This document shows positions 42,005 through 49,711 of a stretch of DNA of 64,000 nucleotides, piece after piece. Under the pieces are notes generated by a model. The model had not been told where the DNA came from. It searched no databases and worked only from the letters and a program-made list of their open reading frames with translations. Within the stretch, counting starts at the first letter, position 1, and the number at the start of each line of letters is the position of its first letter. The stretch is from Glaciimonas sp. (GTDB lineage: Bacteria; Pseudomonadota; Gammaproteobacteria; Burkholderiales; Burkholderiaceae_D), in the NCBI GenBank assembly GCA_012927625.1, contig JABBOV010000024.1, positions 1 to 64,000 on the forward strand. The letters are read 5' to 3'. The position numbers and the translations under genes are program-made.

Positions 42005-45000
42005 TCAAGCAAACTTTTTCCGGTTGGCCGTGTAATACAGCACTGGAATAACCACTAGCGTCAGCACGGTGGAGACAAAGATCCCGAAAATCAGCGATAT
42101 TGCCAAGCCATTGAAAATCGGGTCATCCAGAATAAACAACGCGCCGATAATCGCAGCCAAACCGGTCAGCACAATCGGCTTGGCGCGTGCTGCGGTTGCA
42201 TGGATGATGGCGTCGACAAATGCAATCCCTTGCGCCACCTGAAGATTGATGAAATCAACCAGCAAGATCGAGTTGCGCACGATGATCCCAGCCAGCGCGA
42301 TCATGCCGATCATCGAGGTGGCGGTGTATTGCGCGCCGAGCAGCGCATGGCCCGGCATCACGCCGATGATCGTCAGCGGAATCGGCGCCATGATGATCAG
42401 CGGCGTCAGGTAGGAGCCGAATTGGGCCACCACCAGGATGTATACCAGCACCAGACCGACCGCATAGGCCAGGCCCATGTCGCGGAAGGTTTCATAGGTG
42501 ATTTGCCACTCGCCATCCCATTTCAGCGCGAACTGGCGATAGGGGTCGGACGGTTGCTTGATGAAGTATTCGCCCAGCGGCGCACCCTGTGCCGCAGTTA
42601 GATTATCCAGCTTGCCGCGTACTGCAAACATGCCGTACAGCGGGCTATCGAGCTTGCCCGCCATGTCGCCCGTCACGTATGTCACCGGCAGCATGTCCTT
42701 GTGGTAAATCGTTTTCTCACGGGTGGTCGGTTGTACTTTGACCAGTTCGGACAGCGGCACATTATCGCCGTTGGCGGACTTCACCGTCATCGTCAGCAAG
42801 GTGTCTAGCCTGGCCTGTTTTTCCGGCGGCAGGTTCAGGCGTACCGGTATGCTGTACTTGGATTGCCCATCATGCAGCACAGTGATGTCTTCGCCGTCTA
42901 GCCCAACCCGTACCGTTTGCACCACGTCGGTCGCAGCGATGCCCAACAGCGCTGCCTTGCGCTGATCGACCCGTAACACGACCTTGGGTGCGTTGTCTTC
43001 AATCGAATCGTCGATGCCGATAATGTCGGCAGTCTGGCTAAATGCCTGCCTGACTTGTTTAGCCAACGCATGCCGGCCGGCCTCATCAGGGCCATAGATT
43101 TCAGCCACTAGCGGCGACATCACGGGCGGGCCGGGCGGAACCTCAACTACTTTTACTTTTGCCCCATGTCGGGCGGCGATTTGCTCCAGCGGTTTGCGCA
43201 CCGCGCCGGCGATTTGGTGACTTTTTCGTGTGCGCTGATGCTTGTCGACCAGGTTGACTTGTAAATCGCCGAATTCAGGCGCCTGGCGCAAATAGTATTG
43301 TCTGACCAGTCCATTGAAATTAATCGGCGCAGCAGTGCCGGCGTATGCCTGTATGTCGGTGACTTCGGCTACCGTGGCCAGGTACGCGCCCATTTCATGC
43401 AATACGGCGGCAGTGTTTTCGACCGGTGTGCCGGCCCGCATGTCGACTACGACCTGAAACTCCGACTTGTTATCAAAAGGCAGCATCTTCAGTACGACCA
43501 ACTGTAGCGCAGCCAAGCTGACTGAAACCAGTATTGCCAGCAACACGCCAGCCCATAACAGACGCCGGTTGCGCGCCGCTTTTTTGGTTGCCAGAAACGG
43601 CAGCAACAAGGTGCTGAACCAGCGCTGCAACTTGCTGTCGGTGTTGGTCGCATGCACGGCTGTGGTGATATTTTTCTGGGAAATTCGGTGCGCCAGCCAG
43701 GGCGTGACGGTGAACGCAATCGCCAGCGAAATCAGCATGCCCATGCTGGCATTGATCGGAATCGGGCTCATGTACGGCCCCATCAGGCCGGTGACGAAAG
43801 CCATCGGCAGCAACGCGGCAATCACGGTAAATGTGGCAAGTATGGTCGGTCCGCCAACTTCATCGACGGCTGCCGGGATGATCTCGGCCAACGATTTATC
43901 CGGGTAAAGTTGGCGGTGCCGGTGAATGTTTTCAACCACCACAATTGCGTCGTCGACCAGAATCCCGATGGAAAAAATCAGCGCAAACAGCGATACCCGA
44001 TTCAAGGTAAAACCCCAAGCCCAGGATGCGAACAAGGTAGCTGCCAAGGTCAGGATGACGGCGATGCCGACAATCGCCGCCTCGCGCATGCCCAACGCGA
44101 AAAATACTAAAACCACTACCGCAGACGTTGCAAAAATCAGTTTCTGAATCAGCTTCATCGCCTTGTCATTAGCGGTTTCGCCATAATTGCGCGTGACACT
44201 GACCTCAACTCCGGCCGGGATTACGGTATTACGCAACTCACCTACGCGCTGGACGACCTGTTGCGCCACCTGCACCGCGTTTTCGCCTGGCTTTTTGGTG
44301 ATCGCAATCGTCACTGCCGGGAATTCGCTGCCCGCTTTGGCGTCCTTGGAGGCGGTTGCCTTACCGACGCCAAACCAGACGTATTTCGACGGTTGTGCCG
44401 GCCCATCGACAATCTGCGCTACATCCGACAGCGAGACCGGATTGCCGGCGGTGACGCCGACAATCAATGCGCCGACTTCTTTGGCGCTGGCTAGAAAATT
44501 GCCGGTCTGGACTTCCAGTGTGGCGTTGTCGGATATGAGCTGGCCGGATGGCAATGCGGCATTGACGCCCAGCAGCGCTTGCCGGATATCGCCTATTGCC
44601 AGATGGTAGGCATTGAGTCGGTCGATATCGAGCAGTACCCGTACCATTCGGCCCGGGCCGCCGATGGTATTGACTTCACGCGTACCCGGCACCCGTTTCA
44701 ACTCGGCTTCCATTGCGTGTGCCACACGCTCCAGCGCATAGGCGCCGCGTTCGGCGTCCCTGGTCCAGAGCGTTAGCGACAGCACTGGGACATCGTCGAT
44801 GCCCTTGGGCTTGACCAGGGGTTCGCCGACATTCAATTCGCGCGGTAGCCAGTCGCGATTCGAGTGGATGGTGTCATACAGCCGCACCAGTGCTTCAGTG
44901 CGCGGGACGCCGACCTTGAACTGCGCGGTGATGACCGCCATTCCGGGCTTGGAGACGGAATACACATGCTCCAAGCCCTGAATTTGCGATATCACCTGCT

Positions 45001-45223
45001 CGGCCGGAGTCGCAACCAGGGTTTCGACGTCTTTGGCTGATGCGCCGGGGAACGGGATCAGCACATCGGCCATCGTTACATTGATTTGCGGCTCCTCTTC
45101 GCGGGGCGTGACCAGCACCGCGAACAAACCGAGCAGCAACGCTACCAACGCAATGAGCGGCGTCAGTTGCGAGTGCAAAAAAAACTTCGAAAGACGACCG
45201 GCGATACCCATTTTGACGTGCAT
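42005..45223 (-). CDS. RND efflux pump inner-membrane permease (HAE1/AcrB group)
   Basis: Proton-driven exporter of 1072 residues with twelve membrane spans and two large periplasmic loops. The family signatures are PREEEPQINVTMADV near residues 45-59, the TM4 proton-relay pair in GILVDDAIVVVENIHRHRQL near 415, and the C-terminal MIGMIALAGIIVRNSILLVDF. The PREEEPQ pattern suggests a subgroup outside classical AcrB. It begins directly after the SQR stop and belongs to the gene set with its adaptor at 46561. The substrate is unknown; association with sulfide genes is notable. Confidence 0.93.
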   Translation of the reverse strand: MHVKMGIAGRLSKFFLHSQLTPLIALVALLLGLFAVLVTPREEEPQINVTMADVLIPFPGASAKDVETLVATPAEQVISQIQGLEHVYSVSKPGMAVITAQFKVGVPRTEALVRLYDTIHSNRDWLPRELNVGEPLVKPKGIDDVPVLSLTLWTRDAERGAYALERVAHAMEAELKRVPGTREVNTIGGPGRMVRVLLDIDRLNAYHLAIGDIRQALLGVNAALPSGQLISDNATLEVQTGNFLASAKEVGALIVGVTAGNPVSLSDVAQIVDGPAQPSKYVWFGVGKATASKDAKAGSEFPAVTIAITKKPGENAVQVAQQVVQRVGELRNTVIPAGVEVSVTRNYGETANDKAMKLIQKLIFATSAVVVLVFFALGMREAAIVGIAVILTLAATLFASWAWGFTLNRVSLFALIFSIGILVDDAIVVVENIHRHRQLYPDKSLAEIIPAAVDEVGGPTILATFTVIAALLPMAFVTGLMGPYMSPIPINASMGMLISLAIAFTVTPWLAHRISQKNITTAVHATNTDSKLQRWFSTLLLPFLATKKAARNRRLLWAGVLLAILVSVSLAALQLVVLKMLPFDNKSEFQVVVDMRAGTPVENTAAVLHEMGAYLATVAEVTDIQAYAGTAAPINFNGLVRQYYLRQAPEFGDLQVNLVDKHQRTRKSHQIAGAVRKPLEQIAARHGAKVKVVEVPPGPPVMSPLVAEIYGPDEAGRHALAKQVRQAFSQTADIIGIDDSIEDNAPKVVLRVDQRKAALLGIAATDVVQTVRVGLDGEDITVLHDGQSKYSIPVRLNLPPEKQARLDTLLTMTVKSANGDNVPLSELVKVQPTTREKTIYHKDMLPVTYVTGDMAGKLDSPLYGMFAVRGKLDNLTAAQGAPLGEYFIKQPSDPYRQFALKWDGEWQITYETFRDMGLAYAVGLVLVYILVVAQFGSYLTPLIIMAPIPLTIIGVMPGHALLGAQYTATSMIGMIALAGIIVRNSILLVDFINLQVAQGIAFVDAIIHATAARAKPIVLTGLAAIIGALFILDDPIFNGLAISLIFGIFVSTVLTLVVIPVLYYTANRKKFA

Positions 45224-46498
45224 TTATTTATCCTTGAGTTTCTTGATGCCAATCACTTTCATTACGTACTTTTCATAGATCGGTTCGGACGTGCCATTTT
45301 TCATTTTCCGAATGAAATATCTTTCGAAGGCGATTTTGGCCAAATGCACCCATTTGCCTTTAGAAATCCAGTTGACGTTGCGCGGCGGGATCTGTGGCAT
45401 CGCCACAAAGGCAATTCCGTTGTCGCCGAAGTCTGCCAGACAGATCGTGTTCCAGGTGGCTTTGGCTGTTGGTTCCCGACCCGCCAGCGCGGACTGGATA
45501 TTGTGTGCGGTTGCTGTCACCATCGATTCGATCATGTAGCCAGTCTTGGGAATGCCGGTCGGCACCGGGGTTACCTCGACCGGCGGGATCGCAACGCACA
45601 CGCCTACTGCATAAATATTGGGATATTTTGGGTTGCGCTGGTGCGTGTCGATCAGGATGAAGCCACGCGGGTTGGTCAAGCCTTCGATGCCGAATACTGC
45701 ATCAATGCCCTTGAATGCGGGCAACATCATCGAGTAAGAAAATGGCAATTCATGCTGTTTTTTGACTGTGCCATTTTCGTCATATTCGTCCACTAGCATT
45801 TTGCCGTCTTCGACCCGGGTAACCTTGGCGTTGCAGATCCACTTGATGTGACGTTCCCGCATGGCTGATTCCATCAAGGTCTTCGAGTCGCCCACGCCAC
45901 CCAGTCCAAGATGGCCGATATAGGGTTCGGAAGTGACAAACGTCATCGGAACCTGATCGCGGATTTTCCTTCGGCGTAGATCGGTTTCCATGACAAAAGC
46001 ATATTCGTAGGCCGGGCCAAAGCAGGATGCGCCCTGTACCGCGCCAACTACGATGGGGCCCGGTTGTTCGACAAATTTATTCCAGACCAAGCTGGACGCG
46101 GTAGCATGTTCAGCTTTGCATATCGACTGCGTGAAGCCGTCCGGTCCTAGTCCCTCGATCTCATCGAAGGCCAGTTTGGGGCCGGTGGCAATCACCAGAT
46201 AGTCGTAATCCAGCATTGCGCCATCACCTAATTCGACCTGGTTTTTTTCAGGGTGTAGCCGTTTCGCACCGCGTCCGTCAAACGCGATGCCCTTGCGTTC
46301 CAGATATGCGGACACTTCGAATTCAACTTCTTCCGGTTTGCGCCAGTTGACGGCGAGCCATGGGTTGGATGGCACAAACTGGAAAGTATTGGTATTCGAT
46401 ACGACCGTGATCCGGTCACCAGAACCTAGTAGCGGCTTCATTTCATAAGCCATCGGCATGCCACCCAAACCGGCACCTAAAATAACAATGTGAGCCAT
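45224..46498 (-). CDS. sqr: Sulfide:quinone oxidoreductase
   Basis: Membrane-associated flavoprotein that oxidises sulfide to sulfane sulfur and passes electrons to quinone. From ATG 46498, behind GGAGGAG, it has 424 residues. FAD-binding VILGAGLGGMPMAYEM is at the N-terminus and VIATGPKLAFDEI near 102. Cysteines 127 (SICKAEH), 159 (GASCFGP) and 353 (TICLADFG) fall at the numbers of the three catalytic cysteines of Rhodobacter capsulatus SQR. PTGIPKTGYMIESM is also typical. It lies between the RND adaptor and permease genes. Confidence 0.93.
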   Translation of the reverse strand: MAHIVILGAGLGGMPMAYEMKPLLGSGDRITVVSNTNTFQFVPSNPWLAVNWRKPEEVEFEVSAYLERKGIAFDGRGAKRLHPEKNQVELGDGAMLDYDYLVIATGPKLAFDEIEGLGPDGFTQSICKAEHATASSLVWNKFVEQPGPIVVGAVQGASCFGPAYEYAFVMETDLRRRKIRDQVPMTFVTSEPYIGHLGLGGVGDSKTLMESAMRERHIKWICNAKVTRVEDGKMLVDEYDENGTVKKQHELPFSYSMMLPAFKGIDAVFGIEGLTNPRGFILIDTHQRNPKYPNIYAVGVCVAIPPVEVTPVPTGIPKTGYMIESMVTATAHNIQSALAGREPTAKATWNTICLADFGDNGIAFVAMPQIPPRNVNWISKGKWVHLAKIAFERYFIRKMKNGTSEPIYEKYVMKVIGIKKLKDK

Positions 46499-46560
46499 AT
46501 TCTCCTCCAAATATTTAACGTTTCAGGGTTGTAAATTGCAGTTAAAAAACATGCTTATTA

Positions 46561-47658
46561 TTATTTTTTGGCGGTTGCGTCGGTACCTGAAATCAGGCCC
46601 GCCTTGATTGGGTCTTGGGCGATACGTTCGCCAGCCCGCAATCCGGCCAACACTTCGATAAACCCGTTGGCTGACGCTTCGCCAACGCGAATCTGGCGCA
46701 GTTGCGGTTGACTGCCGCCCAACACATAAACTGCAGTCACTTCACTTCTGCGCAACACCGCCTGCTCCGGCACGACTAGCTTGCGCACCATGCCGGTGAC
46801 AAAATAGGCGCGCGCAAACTGCCCGGGCAACAATCCGGCCACTTGACCCAGGTCCAGCCGCAGTTTGGCGGTATGGGTACGGCTATCTGCCAGTGGAATC
46901 AGCGTAATTTGCCTGGACGTGACCGATTGTTTCAGGGTAGGGAACTCGACTCGAGCCGGCATGTGCAGATTGATGGCGCGCAGACTCGATTGCGATAGCG
47001 TTGCAGTCACCCGCATCGCGGCAGGGTCGAATAGCGTCACCAGCGGCAAGCCGGGCGTAGCCATGTCACCCACTTCAACTGACGTGGCGGCGACTACGCC
47101 GGCATAGGGAGCGGTAATAACGGTGAATGTTTTGGCGGTGGAGGCTTGACCTGCGCCAGCTTGCAGCGCAGCAACCCTGGCTTGCGCCACGTTGTAATCA
47201 GCTTGGGCCTGATCTAGCCCGGCTTGGCTGATGAACTTCTGGCCAAACAGTTTTTTGCTGCGCTCAAAGCTGCGCAGTGCATTGGTCAGGCTCGCCTGCG
47301 CTTCTACCACCTGACTCTTGCTACCCGACAGTACTTGCTCTGCGGCGCGCGGATCGATGCGCGCCAGAATCTGACCTGCCTTGACGCTGTCGCCGGCATT
47401 GACCCTGAACTCGACAATCTGGCCGGAGATTTGCGCTGCCACCGTCGATTGGCGCACCGCTTCGACCACGCCCTCGGCGCTGATGGTCTCCGGGATGTCG
47501 TGATAGGCGACATTGTAAGAAGCCGCAGTCTGCGCTGCAGCTACCGCGGGCCCGAATAACAGAACCGAACCCAGTAAATGCGTCGCTGCAACCGCGCCCA
47601 AATTCAGCGTTGCCGACGAAATGCGCTGATGCAGGGATTGCTTGCAGCGATTCTGCAT
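46561..47658 (-). CDS. RND efflux periplasmic adaptor (membrane fusion protein)
   Basis: Links the RND permease to an outer-membrane channel. From ATG 47658, behind GGAGAG, it has 365 residues. The N-terminal signal region is HLLGSVLLFGPAVAAA, followed by the lipoyl-like half VAAQISGQIVEFRVNAGDSVKAGQILARID near residues 72-101. Then come an alpha-hairpin rich in Ala/Gln, the second lipoyl half ITAPYAGVVAATSVEVGD, and a beta-barrel (AMRVTATLSQS). Its start overlaps the stop of the DUF2892 gene (TGATG), so translation is coupled. SQR follows 62 bp later. Confidence 0.92.
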   Translation of the reverse strand: MQNRCKQSLHQRISSATLNLGAVAATHLLGSVLLFGPAVAAAQTAASYNVAYHDIPETISAEGVVEAVRQSTVAAQISGQIVEFRVNAGDSVKAGQILARIDPRAAEQVLSGSKSQVVEAQASLTNALRSFERSKKLFGQKFISQAGLDQAQADYNVAQARVAALQAGAGQASTAKTFTVITAPYAGVVAATSVEVGDMATPGLPLVTLFDPAAMRVTATLSQSSLRAINLHMPARVEFPTLKQSVTSRQITLIPLADSRTHTAKLRLDLGQVAGLLPGQFARAYFVTGMVRKLVVPEQAVLRRSEVTAVYVLGGSQPQLRQIRVGEASANGFIEVLAGLRAGERIAQDPIKAGLISGTDATAKK

Positions 47659-47858
47659 CAGTCTCTCCGCATTTTGCAGGTGCGGATACCGAAAGGCAGA
47701 TAAGCCGGACACCATCCGATAAAACCGGTCAGCAAGGGAACGAAGCCGACCAGGGCCCACCAGCGTGTGTTTTCACCCAGTACAAAGAATAAACTCAAAA
47801 TAACCAGCCCAGCGATGATGCGAATACTGCGATCGATACCACCTACGTTGTGTTTCAT
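47658..47858 (-). CDS. DUF2892 small membrane protein (upstream copy)
   Basis: A 66-residue protein of the DUF2892 type: NVGGIDRSIRIIAGLVILSL (characteristic start), a second hydrophobic segment ALVGFVPLLTGFIGWCPAYL with the conserved Cys, and a basic end (RTCKMRRD). It is the first gene of the sulfide-response set after the repressor and overlaps the adaptor start. In E. coli the homologous segment is fused to a rhodanese in YgaP, which fits a sulfane-sulfur role. Confidence 0.87.
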   Translation of the reverse strand: MKHNVGGIDRSIRIIAGLVILSLFFVLGENTRWWALVGFVPLLTGFIGWCPAYLPFGIRTCKMRRD

Positions 47859-47930
47859 TGCAGACTCCAGGTTGTTTTAAAAAATGACTTACGGAACAGC
47901 GATAATGTGCTGCGTTGCTTCATATTTCTG

Positions 47931-48011
47931 ATACTCCCATGTTATTTGTTAATAACATGTATTCTTCGCATATAAACAATGCGGTAAGTAAAAATACCTT
48001 GTCTAGTATAT
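47931..48011 (-). repeat. Dispersed repeat, 81-bp class, copy 7
   Basis: On the minus strand starts ATATACTAGA, has GGTATT at 14-19, CCGCAT at 28-33, ATGCGA at 41-46 and ends GGGAGTAT. The right arm contains a perfect 9-bp stem CATGTTATT/AATAACATG (47938-47959). Flanks extend the terminal inverted repeat (TATTTC outside ATACT on both sides). It lies between the repressor gene and the DUF2892 gene, so it overlaps their promoter region. Confidence 0.82.
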
Positions 48012-48022
48012 GAAATACACCA

Positions 48023-48352
48023 TCACGATGAACTATTTTTATCAGTCTTGCAGTACAGGCCGTACAGCGTGTTGAGCAAATTTAGCGCGCGTCCTTCATC
48101 CAGTTTGTAAAAAATCTTTTTACCCTCACGCCGTGTCGAAACAATGCCTTCATTGCGCAAGACGCTTAATTGCTGCGATAACGTTGGCTGGCGAATCCCG
48201 AGCAATCCCTCAAGGTCGCTCACGCATGCTTCGCCCTGTGTGAGTTGACACAACAGCAGCAAACGATCCTCGTTTGCCAACACCCGCAGCATCGTCGTCG
48301 CTTGCCCGGCGGCTTCACGCATTTGCGCAATGTCTAAAGTAGTTGTTTCCAT
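48023..48352 (-). CDS. ArsR-family repressor, BigR/SqrR-like sulfane-sulfur sensor
   Basis: A 109-residue winged-helix repressor: LRVLANEDRLLLLCQLTQG, then SDLEGLLGIRQPTLSQQLSVL and GIVSTRREGKKIFYKLD. Cys35 (LLLLCQL) and Cys101 (GLYCKTD) are 66 residues apart, the same separation as the redox pair of SqrR (41/107) and BigR (42/108), which form a polysulfide bridge. A third cysteine, Cys43, is extra. Its position ahead of the SQR genes supports a sulfide-responsive role. The start at 48352 gives the family N-terminus; a perfect 6-bp dyad lies just upstream. Confidence 0.88.
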   Translation of the reverse strand: METTTLDIAQMREAAGQATTMLRVLANEDRLLLLCQLTQGEACVSDLEGLLGIRQPTLSQQLSVLRNEGIVSTRREGKKIFYKLDEGRALNLLNTLYGLYCKTDKNSSS

Positions 48353-48362
48353 GAATTTCTTT

Positions 48363-48379
48363 AATTTGATTACCAAATT
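48363..48379. promoter_or_regulatory. Candidate operator upstream of the BigR-like gene
   Basis: Perfect inverted repeat AATTTG, five bases, CAAATT, ending 11 bp before the start codon. It is a plausible autoregulatory site; no second copy was seen ahead of the DUF2892 gene. Confidence 0.45.
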
Positions 48380-48913
48380 CAGCATACTATATTTTAAGAC
48401 ATATTATAAGAAAACAATATATTAATTTATATAATTTAATCGCATATCGTTACGGCCATTCATAATGGGAACGCATGATCCACGAAAATATGAAAAGTAC
48501 GAAAACGTCTCATGGCACAGTTCTTTAGACGCTTGTTTGTATTAAATGACACCCTGCTTTTATTGCATTGTTCGGTCTATTCCAGAAAGATTCGTTGGTG
48601 GAGAAATAGCGAAATACCTTCTCGCTATCTGAGACTCATTGCTTTGGCAAGGTGCCTGTTGGCGATTCTAGCTGGGCTATTGAGCATTGCCGGCATGAAT
48701 AGAATCTGAACAATATCGACATGGTGCATTTCGGCGGTAGCCTGAATTTTGGCGTTATATATGAGGCATTTTATTTTTAAAAGAGTAATTGGTTACTATC
48801 TTTTTTGGTGTAAGTAGTAACATTCAAGTGGTTTCAACTGCTGTAAATGACGCGGGTAAACGGCGCTGTGACTGCAAGTTAGGGCGTCAATAATCTAAAA
48901 AAGGAAAAGCAAA
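48380..48913. other. Intergenic region between BigR-like and OsmC-like genes
   Basis: About 530 bp, AT-rich near the repressor (about 48385-48440). An inverted repeat GTTACTA/TAGTAAC lies at 48792-48798 and 48815-48821, about 100 bp ahead of the OsmC-like gene. A 65-codon frame at 48512 looks like chance. No other feature was seen. Confidence 0.5.
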
Positions 48914-49357
48914 ATGACTGAAACAGTAAGCATTACCATCACGCAAAAAGAAAATTATCAATTCCTGGTGGACTTCGGCGATGCAATTCCTAATTTGCTA
49001 GTGGATGAACCTGTCCCGATGGGCGCGGGGAGTGGCCCGGCGCCGGCGCATATCTTATTGACTGCAGCTGCCAATTGTCTGTCGGCGAGCTTGCTGTTTT
49101 CACTGAAAAAATACGGGCAGGATGCGGGTGGCATCACGACCAGAGCGACTTGTACTATCGACCGCAACCCCAACAACCGACTGCGCGTGTTGCATATAGA
49201 CGTCATGATTCAGTTCGCCCAGGATGGCGCAAATATTAAGCATCTTGACCGTGTGCTGGGACAGTTTGAGGAATTTTGTACAGTTTCCCAAAGCATTCAG
49301 GCAGGAATCCCGATCAAGGTAAGCGTGACGGATGGAAGAGGTGTTTGTTTGAAGTAG
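48914..49357 (+). CDS. OsmC-family protein
   Basis: A 147-residue cytoplasmic OsmC/Ohr-superfamily protein. The domain shows VDEPVPMGAGSGPAPAHILL, the first redox cysteine in AAANCLSASLLFSLKK near residue 57, and the second in FEEFCTVSQSIQAGIPI near residue 122. Together these form the thiol peroxidase pair of the superfamily. The substrate is not clear and could be organic hydroperoxide or persulfide. It follows a good AAGGAAAA site. Its position beside the sulfide locus and nos cluster may be functional or accidental. Confidence 0.88.
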   Translation: MTETVSITITQKENYQFLVDFGDAIPNLLVDEPVPMGAGSGPAPAHILLTAAANCLSASLLFSLKKYGQDAGGITTRATCTIDRNPNNRLRVLHIDVMIQFAQDGANIKHLDRVLGQFEEFCTVSQSIQAGIPIKVSVTDGRGVCLK

Positions 49358-49376
49358 CTTGAGTGACGCGAGCTAC
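49354..49376 (+). terminator. Hairpin at the end of the OsmC-like gene
   Basis: GTAGCT/AGCTAC stem overlapping the stop codon, followed by ATTTTAT. The T-run is weak, so this may be a modest terminator. Confidence 0.4.
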
Positions 49377-49711
49377 ATTTTATGGGTAGGTTAGATGTGC
49401 TTTTAACTGAAATTGGTAGTTGGTAGAAATAGCAATATCAGTGTAAGAAAATACATATTTTCAGAACAATTTTATTGATAATTATTCTTTTATATCAATA
49501 TGTTGCGAGAAATTATAATTTTATTTAGGCGTTTTTTCTTTGAGTGTATGTGCACGCGCTTGAATTGATAAATGGGATTTCCATATTGATATGGATCATT
49601 TTTTTTATCGTTTCTAAAGTTGATAATGCATAGGGCGGCACCTGAGAGGCAAATAGTATGCTCAGCCCGAAGTTCAACTAATTTAATAGCATGCACAAAG
49701 GAAAAGCGCAG
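49377..49711. other. Promoter region of nosZ
   Basis: Very AT-rich, no gene. It contains the FNR-type box at 49586 and an inverted repeat TTGATA/TATCAA with a 12-base spacer at 49475-49498, too widely spaced for an FNR site. Confidence 0.6.
49586..49599. promoter_or_regulatory. FNR/DNR-type box upstream of nosZ
   Basis: TTGATATGGATCAT matches TTGAT-N4-ATCAA at nine of ten defined positions. It lies 113-126 bp before the nosZ start, consistent with anaerobic or NO-dependent activation. Confidence 0.75.

Noticed and set aside
48512-48709. 65-codon frame with a hydrophobic C-terminus
   Set aside because: No ribosome-binding site, no family resemblance, in a long AT-rich spacer; most likely chance.
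49475-49498. TTGATA/TATCAA as a second FNR box upstream of nosZ
   Set aside because: The spacer is 12 bases; FNR-type sites need four.
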